64,000 bases of DNA from Asterias amurensis (GCF_032118995.1 NC_092648.1:22720450-22784449), one strand, 5' to 3'; counted from the stretch's first letter, positions 1 to 12,500 are shown. Notes: generated from the sequence alone by a model not told the origin. Numbers and translations are program-made.

Positions 1-7
1 ATACTTG

Positions 8-400
8 GCGGCAAAGGACACTATTGGTTATTGCTCAAAATAATTATTAGCATAAAACCTTACTTGGTAACGAGTAACGGAGAGCTGTGGATAGTATAAA
101 AAAATTGTGAGAAACGGCTCCCTCTGAAATAATAATAATAAAGGAAACTTATAATGCGCCATTACAAAGCTTACAACTGAAGGAACTTGTTAAACAAAAT
201 AAACAGAAGGAAAAGCAGCTGGTTAGAAGAGGTGGCTTTTGAGTTGGTTCTGAATTTGATTTTGAGACCTCAGAATTACATTTTGAGGTCCCGAAATCAA
301 GCATCTGAAAGCGCACAACTTCGTGTGACAAGGGTGTTTTTTCTTTCATTATTATCTCGCAACTTCGACGACCAATTGAGTTCAAATTTTCACAGGTTTG
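8..400 (+). repeat. Family A MITE, 3'-degraded copy
   Basis: This is copy 1 of a roughly 385-bp element found six times in the window. It starts with a diverged form of the 5' terminal repeat (GGACACTATTGG is recognisable). It keeps the internal landmarks shared by all copies: GTGAGAAACGGCTCCCTCTG, a GAGACCTCA...TGAGGTCTCGAAATCA hairpin and the CAAATTTTCACAGGTTTGT block. The 3' terminal repeat is missing. Confidence 0.85.
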
Positions 401-839
401 TCCAGTTTCTTTAACTACATGAATGAAAATTAAACAAATGACAAAGATGATACAATTAACAAAATGTTAAGTTACCTTGATTAATTGTTTTGGTTACTTC
501 TTTAACTTTGAATCATACGAGCTCTCTCTATTCTCTTTAAAACTCAATCTCTTTCTTCTCAGTTATTTCGTTGAATCAAGTTCAAGTGTTTCGCCATAAA
601 CTGTTAACCATTTTCTTAGGTCAATGTCATGAATTTGAGACTTTCTTCTGGCGTTTTACCTTTTGCAGTGCATCTGCCAACTTTTTCGGGATGTTATAGG
701 CATAATGTTAGTAATAAGTGCAGAAAATGTCTCAATTGTTGCTGGTGTTTTGTTTATTTTTTGTTGTTGCCCCCATGCGATGAGCATTCTCTTTTATGTT
801 ATAAGTTTAAAGTACAACACCTTACCTTTTTACGTGTGC

Positions 840-1506
840 TTAATCTTGCACTTGAGATGCAGTGGCATTGTTGAGCTCACTCATCTGTGATCCAATCATG
901 TTAAACGAGTAGCATTTCGAGTCGTAGTGGCAGTCAAAGCAGCACTGGATGGCAGGTTGGCTCTCAATTTTGATCTCCTTGTAGGTGTGTTTCAGAAGGC
1001 ACAGCTGCTCCATTTGGTGCAATAGTCACACAGCGTACTGGCTTTGGATTTTTCCTAATCTCTCGTTTACAGATGAAGCTGCGAGGAAAATCACATAATC
1101 CCACTGTCCAATGTCCTTTATCATGAAATCTTGTGCAGCGTTTGGTTAGAGTAGTTTCAACATTAAGGAATGATGACTTAAAGTTAAAGTACATGGAGTT
1201 GTCACTGACATCAATGGTGTATTGCACAGTTACATTAGGTTCCAACAATAGGCTGATGAAAATACTTTGTGGGAGGGCTTGGATCATATTCTGGATGTGA
1301 TCATTTTCTTCCTTAGACTCAGGTTGCGTAAGAACACTGTTTATAGATTTACAAAATTTGTCGGCAGCATACCTGTCTAGTTGTGGATTGGTGACAAGCT
1401 TGTAACAGAATTGACCATTTTGCTTCCAGCCACGAGCACAGTTGCAGGAGTCTATACTTGACGTGTTGACCAGCACCAAAACTAAACAGACATACACTTG
1501 CCACAT
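840..1506 (-). pseudogene. Secreted C-type lectin-PAN gene, frameshifted copy
   Basis: This is a close paralogue of the intact lectin at 3701-4405, read right to left. The open frame from 1506 to 964 (180 codons) keeps the signal peptide (MWQVYVCLVLVLV), the FCYK motif and the CTLD cysteines down to SFICK. Around 1005-1015 it carries one extra base relative to its paralogue. That throws the PAN-like tail into another frame, where the homologous residues (CLLKHTYKEIK onward) can still be read from 1000 to 840. The tail has further damage: a Cys-to-Ser change, a one-codon insertion near the ELNNATA motif, and a one-base loss that makes a stop after QVQD. A truncated secreted lectin domain could still be made, so loss of function is inferred. 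The C-terminal domain is clearly broken. Confidence 0.8.
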
Positions 1507-1990
1507 TATTTTAAAGAACTTTTTCTTTAGTATTGTTCAAGAAAATTCCATTTTTGTCAAAGTTTTGAAGAATTTAGTGTTGTGTCAATAAAAACTATGT
1601 TATCAGCTAGCCTAAAGGATAATGACTGAGCAGGAGGGGTGCCTCTGCTCTTTGTGACCTGCTCTGGAATCAACTCGGTTCAAAAAGCGAGGAAACGGAC
1701 CTTGGGCTGCTAATAAGGTTTTGATCATTATAGTGAAGGGGCGTTTGTATCGATCTCAAGTTATTGAACTCAGTCAGATTTCTTATAGGCAACAGGGAAG
1801 CTCTTTTGTGGCACACAATTACTGTTAATATCCCGGTTCACGTGAAAGCAAATTGCGACGCAAATAATCAGGTACGCTCTGTTTTCCAATTGTGATGTCA
1901 ATTTTGATTACAACTTTGGTGAAGTTGCTGGTGCAAGTAGTCTCAATTGCTTTCAAAAGTCGCGGGGGGGGGGGGGGCTCCATGTGCTTT
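1507..1990 (-). repeat. Duplicated 5' flank of lectin copy 1
   Basis: The sequence upstream of the lectin start is near-identical to 4406-4900, including landmarks such as GACCTGCTCTGGAATCA and TTGGGCTGCTAATAAGG. It ends at a run of 14 G (1964-1977) that also occurs at the equivalent place in the other copy (4872-4885). The duplication therefore covers promoter and gene together. Confidence 0.8.
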
Positions 1991-2149
1991 CAAGATTTCA
2001 AACTTTTTTGCCTTGATGGTTAAACTTAAATTCTTAATGCTGGTACTTTATTGTTGTAAACAGGCAAACTTGTCTGAAGATTGGGTTTGGAGTGGTGGGT
2101 ATTGGGTAAATTGAGGAGGGTGTGAGAGTGAGTGTTGGCGTACTTGTTG

Positions 2150-2400
2150 ATATAACCTGCATTATCTTCAAGGCAAATGGATAATGACAGAGAATGAGGT
2201 GTGCCTCTGCTCTTTGTGAGATGCACTTGAAGTAAATTGAACAAAAAGCAAGGAAATGAACCTTGGGGCTGCTTGTGGTGTATTGATTGTTATATGAAGA
2301 AGCGTTTGCATCGATCTCAAGTTATTAGACACGTCGTAATATTTATAGGCAAAAGGTAAACACTTCTGTTGCGCATTGATTTCATCCCAGAATAGCAAAA
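2150..2400 (-). repeat. Relic of the lectin 5' flank
   Basis: This is a diverged copy of the lectin upstream region (AATGACAGAGAATGAGGTGTGCCTCTGCTC, ATCGATCTCAAGTTATTA-like blocks) with no lectin reading frame attached. It indicates that the array once held more units. The adjoining 2401-3380 stretch is AT-rich and I see no gene in it. Confidence 0.55.
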
Positions 2401-3379
2401 CTGCTTCACAAATTGTTTTGGTTTGTGTGTTAGCAGTCCATAAAGTTTGCATAGCAAAATTTATATTGCTTAAAGAGCCGTTCTCGGATGCTCTGAAATA
2501 TACAGTTTTTACATATTTCCAATAGATCGAGTCCCCAAGAAATAGATAAAGTTATTATGAGTCCCTTACCTCAGGGCTTAAACAGTGTGAAAAATAGATT
2601 TTCCTCGAAACACTCCAAGTCCAAAATCTGAAAACGACAGGTCGAACAAACAACGTGACGAAGGACTTGTGACTTAGTAAGTGGTTAGTTAGTGTGGACC
2701 TGCCTATATGAATGTTTGTAGCTATCGCAAAAACACTGCAAAACTTCCCTACTTGCAATCAATACAGCTGTAAATCTGACTCTTTATGGGACAATCTAAG
2801 GGGGTAAAAAATCAACAGGTCAATATGTGATTTGGGGATTTTTAATTTTTTGTTAATAGGCAAGGCGATTCTGCTAGGCTTGTTTTTTTTTAGTGAAGCC
2901 CTCTACATGTGAAGCATTAAACCCTCACTTTACAAGTAATACACACACCACAAAAATTATTTGACAAGTGCCAAGAACACAGAACACATTGCGTTCTGTA
3001 GGATCTGTACACAACCCACAATCCTTGCAAAACACAAGCAGTGGCATTCTTGATAGACTATAAGGTAAAAATTTAAATATTGAGAGATTTCTAAGGTATG
3101 TGGTTTTAGAGAAAGAGAAACAAATTTTATACTGAGAAAGCTTCATGCATGAATTGTGTCTCAGACTGTGTACTTCAATTATGGATTAATCTTCCTGCGT
3201 GGCTATAACCACTCCAGATTTTAGGCGATATCTCAAAAATACTATCACCTTGCGAAACAAAAAACTAGTTTTATAGTATGGAATGAGATTTTTAAAATTG
3301 AACAGTTGCAAAGACCAAAAGGTATACATTTCTTATATAGACTTGATCCAGTATAAAAAGACAAAGAGAAAACAACTTT

Positions 3380-3700
3380 TAAAATGTTCACTTACCTCAT
3401 TAATTTTTTTTGTTTTGTTACTTCTTTAAACATTGAGTTGTGGGAGCTCTCGCGTTTCTCCATAAAACTTATCTTCTCTCTTCTCGGTTAATTTGTTCAA
3501 TAGTGTTAAAGTGTTTTGCCATAAACTGATCACTATGTTCTTTGGTAATTCTCGTGAATTTGATGATAGCATATGCATTCCACCTTTAATGCAGTTCATC
3601 TGTCAACTCATCTTGTGTGTTCTAATTTTTTGTTTATAAGTGCGTAGCATTTCTCACTTCTTGCTTTTGTAGTTTACCCATTCTGAGGAGCATTCTCAAT
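3380..3700 (-). other. Duplicated 3' flank of lectin copy 2
   Basis: This downstream region resembles 460-839 below copy 1 (shared blocks such as TTACTTCTTTAA, GAGCTCTC and GTTTTGCCATAAACTG). The tandem duplication therefore extends at least 300 bp past the lectin stop codon. Confidence 0.65.
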
Positions 3701-4405
3701 TTATGCTATAACTTCAAAGTACGCACACCCATTTTTGTGTGCTAAATCTTGCACTTGAGATGCAGTGGCATTGTTGAGCTCACATATCTGTCCGATCATG
3801 TTAAACGAGTAGCAATTTGGGTCAAAGTGGCAGGCAAAGCAGCACTGGATGGCAGGGTTGATATCAGACTTGATCTCCTTGTAGGTGTGTTTCAGAAGGC
3901 ACATGTCTCCATCGGGTGCAACAGCCACACAACGTGCTGACTTGGGGTTTCTCCCAATCTCTTGTTTACAGATGAAGCTGCGAGGAACATCACATAGTCC
4001 CAATGTCCACTGTCCTTTATCATTAAATCTTGTGCAGCGTTTGTTTAGAGTAGCTTCAGTATTAAGGAATGATGGCTTAAAGTTGAAGTATGTGAAGTTG
4101 TCACTGACATCAATGGTGTGTTGTACAGTTACATTAGGTTCCAACAATAGGCCGATGAAAATACTTTGTGGGAGGGCTTGGATCATGTTCTGGATGTGAT
4201 CATTTTCTTCCTTAGACTCGGGTTGCGCAAGAACACTGTTTATAGATTTGCAAAAGTTGTCGGCAGCATACCAGTCTAGTTGTGGATTGGTGACAAGCTT
4301 GTAACAGAATTTACCATTTTGCTTCCAGCCACGAGCACAGTTGCAGGAGTCTATACTTGACGTGTTGACCAGCACCAAAACTAAACAGACATACACTTGC
4401 CACAT
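3701..4405 (-). CDS. Secreted C-type lectin-like protein with C-terminal PAN-like domain
   Basis: An uninterrupted 234-residue frame, apparently a single coding exon. Residues 1-20 form a signal peptide ending near SSIDS. Residues about 21-150 look like a C-type lectin domain: a CNCARGW...FCYK start, WYAADNFC, a PESKEEN helix segment, IFIGLL in place of WIGL, and a closing W...C...SFICK with paired cysteines. The usual calcium/sugar WND site reads WTLGLCD, so canonical calcium-dependent sugar binding is doubtful. Residues about 168-234 are cysteine-rich (CLLKHTYKE...CCFACHFDPNCYSFN...CELNNATA) and resemble PAN/apple domains. N-glycosylation sequons occur at NVT, NFT and NNAT. It is probably extracellular, in innate immunity or matrix recognition by analogy with invertebrate lectins; the ligand is unknown. 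A frameshifted paralogue lies downstream on the same strand. Confidence 0.8.
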   Translation of the reverse strand: MWQVYVCLVLVLVNTSSIDSCNCARGWKQNGKFCYKLVTNPQLDWYAADNFCKSINSVLAQPESKEENDHIQNMIQALPQSIFIGLLLEPNVTVQHTIDVSDNFTYFNFKPSFLNTEATLNKRCTRFNDKGQWTLGLCDVPRSFICKQEIGRNPKSARCVAVAPDGDMCLLKHTYKEIKSDINPAIQCCFACHFDPNCYSFNMIGQICELNNATASQVQDLAHKNGCAYFEVIA

Positions 4406-4900
4406 TATTTTAAAAGGACTTTTTCTTTAATATTGTTCAATAAATTTACATTTTAGTCAAAGTTTTGAAGAATTTAGTGTTGTATCGATAAAGCCTGCGT
4501 TATCTGCAAACCTAAAGGATTGTGACTGAACAGGAGGTATGCTTTTGCTTTTTGTGACCTGCTCTGGAATCATCTCGGTTCAAAAAGCGAGGAAACAGAC
4601 CTTGGGCTGCTAATAAGGTTTTGATCATTATAGTGATGGGGAGTTTGTATCGATCTCAAGTTATTAAACACAGTCAGATTTCTTATAGACAACATGGAAG
4701 CTCTTTTAAGGTACACAATTACTGTTTATATCCTGGTTCACGTGAAAGCAAATTGCTTGACGCAAAACATCAGGTACGCTCTGTTTTCCAATTGTGATGT
4801 CAATTTTGATTATAACTTTGGTAAAGTTGCTGGTGTAAGTAGCCTCAATTGCTTAGATAAGTCAAAGGGGTGGGGGGGGGGGGGGCTTCATATGCCTTCA
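4406..4900 (-). repeat. Duplicated 5' flank of lectin copy 2
   Basis: This is the counterpart of 1507-1990 and very similar base for base. It includes the G-run at 4872-4885. Any promoter of the intact lectin should lie here, but I see no diagnostic core-promoter motif. Confidence 0.8.
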
Positions 4901-5518
4901 AGTTTCCGATCATTATGCCTTGATGGATTGACACAACTTCATAATGCTGGTGCATAATGTTTCCAAGCAAACTTATCTGAAGATTGGGTTTGGAGTGGTG
5001 GGTGTTAGGTAAATTGAAGAGGTATATTTCAGTTAATAAAGACTGAAACATATTACCACGACATACTTCATATCCATAATGGACAATAAGACCTTTATAA
5101 GCCATTATAAGCCATCATAATCCACATCTTGTTTTTAGTATTTGTCATGGTTTCATTTAGGTTAGTAACGGCTACAATTTATATAATTTTGTTGGTGGGC
5201 TTAAATTGGGAATTATACTCTTAAGCTGGCCTCAGGTTGACCGTGGGCTTTGAGAAATATTGGGAGTTGTTTGTGGGTATTCTGGGGCAGGCAGCATGGA
5301 TTTGTTCATGTGAGAAGTATGGTTTGAGGAGATGGATCCCTGCAACTGGTAGCGTTTGGCCTTGTGCTTTGTTTATTTTCCATCTTTATTCACAGAATTT
5401 AGAAAACTGTTTACTTGCCTCTTTAAATATTTGGTTATTGGTTCTTTAAAAACACTTTAAGCCTTCGAGAAAGACTCAGGAATTTTTTTATTTTTCCACT
5501 GTCAGCTCTTTACTCTTG

Positions 5519-5940
5519 CCACATTTTTTCAAGAACTTTTCCGTTAATATATTTCAAGAGCATTCCATTTTAGCTGAAGCTTTTAACTTAGTGCTTGTTA
5601 TGTGTTGATAAAACCTGCAATATCTACAAGGCAAAAGGATAATGACTAAGCATGAGGTGTGCCTCTGCTCTTATTGATTTGCTCAATAAGCGAGAGAAAA
5701 AAAAAACGAGGAAATAATCTTCTCACTACTAGATTTTGGGCTGTATTGATTATTGTAGTGATGGTCTCAGCGAGCTCAAATTATCAAACATCAGGTTATA
5801 TTTTTACAGGCAACAGGGAAGCACTTTTAAGCATGCACAACCTTTTTACAGCACAGTTCATAATTCTACCTCCTTGGTTCATACCTCACGCGAAAGCCAA
5901 TGCGAAGCAATTTTACAAGATGCAAATAATTAGATAGGCT
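5519..5940 (-). pseudogene. Lectin gene relic: start codon plus upstream flank only
   Basis: Reading leftward, the region from 5940 to 5525 matches the lectin 5' flank. At 5524 it reaches ATG TGG CAA, the same first codons (MWQ) as the two lectin genes. The next codons are GAG TAA and all lectin similarity is lost. This is a truncated third or fourth unit of the array and cannot encode a lectin. Confidence 0.6.
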
Positions 5941-6568
5941 CTGTTTTATACATTTTTTTAAATTATTTATTATTGATAACCAACAGCAGATTGCAGCCAC
6001 TTACAGGTTTCATTAAAACAAACAGCTGCTTGACTGCTCTGCCACAACATGCCTGCATAATTTTGCTGATCAGAAAACTTAATCAGCTCCATGAAAATCA
6101 GTGCAAGGGCCCAATAATGGAACTGCTTGCCATATAAATTGCCTGGTCATTGCATGTACTACAGGGCTATGCGCCTGAAAGATGCCAGTTCCGGTTTGTG
6201 GCCTATTTTTACATCCTTTTTTTTCATACATTCAACAAGTTATTATTTTAAAAATATGATAAGTGGTAGTTAATTGGAAACTAGTTAATAATTGTGAGGA
6301 CTGGACGTTGTTTCTAAGTCCATCAGCCACATGTATAGTAGCAACAATTCATTTATTCAACCTGTGCATCGTCAATGGCGGATGCGATTGTTTTTATTTA
6401 TTTCTTATTGAAATAATATAATATTTCTTTCAGCCCAAATCACCGTAAGCAGATAACTGTAACGTGCAGTGCCATGAAAATGGGATGTAAGCTTGCAAGA
6501 TCAACTGGTACTTTTGCATCATGTTGGTAAAAAAAGTTGCTTATTTCTGTTTTGGTTATTTGTTTTAG
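5941..6568. other. Gene-free spacer or CEBPZ intron
   Basis: AT-rich sequence with no reading frame that resembles the missing CEBPZ N-terminus. Its only notable point is an 11-base segment at 6434-6444 bracketed by a good acceptor (TTTCTTTCAG) and donor (GTAAGC). This is discussed as a possible microexon in the findings. Confidence 0.5.
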
Positions 6569-9500
6569 ATACTATGCTGTTTGTTTTCTGAATCAGCTGA
6601 TCTTAAGCCACGACGAGCCGGACTTAGCCACCAAGCTGATCATTGTCTACTTTTCCTTCTTCAAGGTAAGTCGGGAAAATATACCACCGACTCACCATCC
6701 TCCCCCCCCCCCAAAAAAAAAAAGTGACTACACAGTAGAGTATAAGTTCATGATAAATGAATTACTTTGTTTGACTTACATGTATTCATAGTAGAAAACA
6801 TTGGGTAAAAAACAAGAGCAAGAATTTTTTAAATTCTTGAAATGGAATTATATATTTTGCACCAAACTACACTTACAAATATGATAGTATCTGGCATTAA
6901 TAAAGGTTCATTCAGGTATACAACTTGTCAGCTGATCAGATGATTTCATCTTTTTGACAACGGTCTAAATCCTGATTGTCCTTTCCGTTTTTGTTTGTGG
7001 ACAAACTGCAGTTGTTCAAAATACAGTAAAAGTTTGATAGCAATTATAATTTATTTTTCTTCTAATCTGTGTTTTAGTGTTTAGGGACATTGAAATTTGA
7101 AAGTTGTCGCCCCTTGAGCCCTACCTTGTGCTATTTTAACTGACTACTCAACCTCTGTATTTAAAGTTACATTGGTGTTTGGTTTTTGGCTCCTAACGAG
7201 TGTACCTGTTGGCTCAGGCTTGTAACTCTTAGTAAGCTCCCCTGCAGAATCCCAAAAGTGTATTTATATCAACCTGGCTAAACTGTATAGACCGTATCGA
7301 ATAACCCCCTTGTTGCTATGAAAGTAGCCATCTTGTAGGGCTGGCCGCCTAGGCGTCTTAACACGTACATCAATGAAGCACGCAGCATTCCCGGTTTTAT
7401 TTATCTGGCACATGCACGTACAAGCACACTCTTACAGATGCCATGATGAAGGGCAGGTCTTTGAATGGTGATGTCATATTCGATACGGTCTTTTGTTATT
7501 GAAACATGTATGTATTCATATTATTGCCTATATAAGATTTGTTACTGTGGAAAGAAAATAAATCTTGAAGCCTTGAAACTGTATTTTGTTTAAAATTGTT
7601 ACCAGGCTTGCATGAAAAAGAAGGACAGCGATCAGAAGATGTTGAGTGCTGTACTAACGGGAGTCAACAGAGCCTACCCTTACTCCAACGGTAAATTATG
7701 CATTTCACTCATAAAAGCGGGTCCTCAAGGTCAAATTCAGTTTTGTGATCCACTCATTTTCCAGTAGACAGAGTCTTTATAAAAATAGGGAAAACAAATT
7801 ACAAGTCTTGTCCCTCAAGTTGTAAACCAAAAGGGAAACAGACTTGGTAAAATTTGAAATGATATGGGGTTAGACAAAGAAACTTTACTAGAGCGGTGTT
7901 TGAACCAACTTCCGGTTTAACCATTTAGATAGCTCATTTGGTACAGTAAGGGGAGAGGTTGAAATTGTGTATGAATAAGCAACTGGAACGCCACATCAGT
8001 TCAGGGAAGTATACTCCCCAGGGAGCTGAGAAATATTAAGGGAATGTTATTGACCCAATGACCAGGGCACTAATGTAAAGCGCATTGAAATGTTATTGTG
8101 AATTGCGCTTTATAAGAACTAATTATTATTATTAAATACACCATTTTATTTGGTTCAAATTCTTTCCTACATTTTCTTCAGCTGGGGATGATCGGGTTGA
8201 CGAGCAGACAGACGCGCTATTCAAAGTGGTTCATATTTCAGCCTTCAACACGGCCATTCAGGCTCTGCTGCTTCTCAAACAAGTTCTGGATTCTAGGTAA
8301 AGTAACCTTGGTTGTGGGCGTTTTTCATTTCTATTTATTTCCAGGGTTTCAGTAATTAGAAATGTAAATGAATGTGAGGTTTTGAGTCAAGAATAAGGGA
8401 GAACCCAGGCCCTGGGATCTGTTAGCAGGAATTTGTTAACATTCTTCAATTCTTGTCACTGTAATAGTAATAATATAAGTAACAAAGCAACAAAATTTTA
8501 GACACTTGTTGATCATAAAAATGTTAAGTTGTATCCATGTTATTTTATCTTATAAAAGATGAGTACTGGTTCATAAACCTTGCATTTGTTGGTTGTCTAC
8601 ATGGCAAGACTGGGTGTGTATGTATTTTATTCTTCAATCCTTGTTGGTGTTTCTTTTGCAATTTGTGTATTTTTGAAATATTTGTAGTGCTTTTAAACTT
8701 GTGCGAGCATTCTTTTTGGAGAGTAATAAAGTCTTATGTCTTGTTTCCTTTGGCAGGCATTCCATCACTGACCGTTTCTACTCGGCGCTGTACAGCAAAA
8801 TTCTTGACCGTAGTGTTGAACACTCAACCAGGCAGGCCATGTTCCTCAATCTCATCTACCAGTCACTCAGAGCAGATAACTCAATAGGCAGAGTCAAGGT
8901 ACCAGACATGTCACGATGCTTCCCTTAAATTCAACACTTTCTCGTGGTTACTGTCAAGATGAAATTTTATTTTACTTCAGAGAAAGTGAGCATAATTTGC
9001 TTTTTTTTCTAGGGTGTGGGACAAATCTCTGACAAGACATAGCTAGTATAGCTTTTATAGACCTTTCTTAAAGGCAGTTGACACTATTGGTAATTACTCA
9101 AACTAATTATTACCATAAAACTTTTCTTGGTGACAAGTAATGAGGAGAGGTTGATTATATAAAACATTGTGAGAAACGGCTCCCTCTGAAGTGCCATAGT
9201 TTTCGAGAGAGAAGTCATTTTCCACGAATTTGATTTCGAGACCTCAGATACAGAACTTGAGGTCTCGAAATCAACCATCTAAGCGCACACAACTTCGTGT
9301 GACACTGGTGTTTTTTCTTTCATAATTATCTCGGAAGTTCGATGACCGATTGAGCTAAAATTTTCACAGGTTTGTTATTTTATGCATATGTTGAGATACA
9401 CCAACTATGAAAGCTAGTCTTTGACAATGTCCAATAGTGTCCACTGCCTTTAACCAATAAGTGTGCATCATGGAACATTTAAACTGAGTTTTGTGTTTTA

Positions 9501-12500
9501 TGTTAGTTTGTTTACTTTGCTTTCAGGCTTTTGTGAAGAGACTTTTGCAGACATCGTCCACCCAGCAGCCTCCATTTGCCTGCGGGGCACTGTTCCTTGT
9601 TTCTGAGATCATGGCCACGAAGCCTGCATTGTTGAATACTGCCATGGAAGCAATTGTGAGTCTCGTCTTAGTTTGTTGTTGAAACGTTTTATTTCTACTG
9701 AAGTCTAAGCAACCTATTTGAGAGAAAAATGTTACCTTAATTTTTACCTTAGTTATCTCAGAATTATTTATTTGTAAACTATGGTTGTACAACTTCATTA
9801 TCAAAAAGCGTTCAGGCTAAAATTCTACATTTATGTTTTATATGCTTACCAATCCTTTAAAATGGTTTTGGCGGTTTATTGGTTTATTTTAGGATTCTGA
9901 TGATGAAGAACACTTTGTTGACGTTGATGAGGATAGCAAAAAGACGAGACAAGTCAATGAGCCGATAAGGAGCGAGAAAGGAGAGGTAACCTCTGAGGCT
10001 GTATCATCCTGGGTCCATCAAAAACTCTTTAAGAAAGGTACGTGGCCGAGCGGTCAAGTGCTCAACACAGTTACATGTATTACAAACAGGTTGAATGTTT
10101 TAAAGAATTTTTACTCCTATTGTTATAATTCAGTTTCTTATTTTTTAATGTGTCCATACATTTGTACCCGCTTAGTTTTTGACTAGTGGTAAAGTTTCTT
10201 GCTTAAGGACACAGGTGTCACTGCTCTCGAACTCATACTCTGCTGAACACCAGAGCTTGAGTCTGGTGCTCTTAACCACTAGGCCATGACACACCACAAC
10301 CCTAACTATCATTGGAGTGCTTCTTTGTGGCGATCAATTTGCACACTCATGTACTTCAATTGATTAATTTGTTATTTCAGAGAAAAAGACCCAATATGAT
10401 CCAGGAAACAGGAATCCTCAATACTGCGGTGCAGAGGGGAGCATCTTCTGGGAACTCAACAAAGTGAGCTTTCTTACTTTTGTCTGTAAAGAAGAAAAAC
10501 AAATTAATCAAATCCATTGATGTCATGTTGAAATGGATTATAAGTGGAGCGGAAAATTTAGACACTTCCAGTGGTGTAAACCATATTCCCTTCCCTTTCT
10601 TTGGAAACCCCCACCCATCCCCAAATGAGACTGAGAAAATGCACAATTGAATGGTTTTGTATATGAAAGGGCTTTTATAACTTTTGTAGATCAAGTTTTT
10701 GGCCATGACATGAATACCTACTCACTGTGCGTATGAAGATGTATATTATACTGTAGAAGTTTCAGCTTCATTAGTCGTCAAGTTTTGTTTAGAAAAAGGT
10801 GAAAGTCACAAAGCAATGTTTTCAGGAGAGTCGGGTCAATCCGTTAATCATGCATGAATATTTCTCGGCTTACTGGCATGAAAATTATTTTTGTGAAACT
10901 GTTTTACTTGTTTCTCAAAAAACTACAGCAAGTAATATTTTAGCGGAAGCTTTCTACCATCATTATCTTTATACTGTGTAAGTTTAATGTAAATCTGTGG
11001 ATGTTTGCTTTGTACAAAAAGTACCCAAACTCTTTTAATAGCCCCCAAATTTCTCATGATTTCCCCTAGGCCACCCCCCCCCCACCCCCGCCCCATAAAA
11101 ATATTTGGTTACTTCACTTGACACCTCACTTATTGAGACTTTTAGGTTGATTGTTGTTTTTATTTTTGATATTACAGCTCCAGAATCACTATCACCCTTC
11201 GGTAGCCCTCTTTGCAAAGACCCTACGTGATGGTTTGAAGGTACACTACATGGGCAACCCGCTGCATGATTTCACGCTGATGAAATTCCTGGACCGCTTT
11301 GTCTACAGAAACCCAAAGAAGCAAGCAGAAAATGGTACGCCACTAGTTTTGGATTCTGACTTTTCTTAAAGTTTTTGTAATGTAAAGGTTCCTTATAAAG
11401 GGTTTTTGTACAATTAAAGTTACAATTTTATTAAGTTAATTAAGTTAAGTTAAGTTAAGTTTGTATTGTAAACTTGGGTGTAATCCCTGGCTGTTCAGCA
11501 GTAACAGGTTGAATGGCTTTCGACTGGCACCTGTACCAAGATGCTGACAAAAGGTTTTTTTTTTCAATCGCAACATTATTTAATTGTAGGCAGTGTCTGA
11601 ATTGGCGACTGTGACTGTTGCAAATTGCACTGGTATGGACATTTTAGCTGAAGCAGCTAATTCAGATGTGTGCTTAAGTGTCAGCATTGGATTTTGAGTA
11701 CTTTTATGTGCAGCAATCCCTAACTGGAGTTTACTGTGCATTTTATTTATGTCGTCTATTTTTGTTTTGCCACCACAGTGAGAGTATCAGTAATGGAGCC
11801 CAAGGGGAAAGCCTACAACCCATCAGCGATCAGACTCCTACCGGTCAACACAAAGGATTACCTTAAAACATCACAGGAGAAAATACCCATCGATGAGATG
11901 TTCTTCCACAAGTATGTAGAACTAGAAAAACTTGTGTCATGTCGTGGCTGAGCGATTCTGGTTGATGAGTCATCAGGATGGTTATTCCCGGTTATGACAC
12001 ACAGTGTGTCCTGCACTTAGTTGTTGTTGCTTCTCACTGCCCAGGAGTAAATGGGTAGCTGTGAGAGCAGTGATGGTTCTTGTGTTTGATTTAGCTTAGT
12101 GTGCTACATACTTGGTAGCACAGGCTGTTAACTACCAGGGGGCTGAGACAGTTTAAAGAATGAAATATATGGCCCAGTAACCAGGTGTAATAATGTGTGA
12201 AGCATAAGGATCATTCTTTAGAATTGCTCTCTAGGAGTCAGTATTATTTTATAGACGGTTTGTGTTGTACCCTTACACTGATGTGTGTTTAAAGCAATGT
12301 AAGTAAAATCTACAGGCATATTGCTTTGGTAGGATATGAACCTACAAATTTTGCCATTCTAGAGAGAATGTCTTACCACTACACAGACCATTCAGCTTGC
12401 CCGGCAGCTAGAGGCCGTTTGGCTCCTATATGTTAACTCCCGTATTTTGGCAATGAGGGACAGTACGTTTTCCGTTGCAGGCCCCCTCCAGAATTCCTGG

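Noticed and set aside
1964..4885. Poly-G/poly-C runs (1964-1977, 4872-4885, 11083-11092, 12611-12624, 49325-49338) as candidate quadruplex regulators
   Set aside because: They are homopolymer runs in non-coding sequence, two of them simply duplicated with the lectin array. Nothing else marks them as regulatory.
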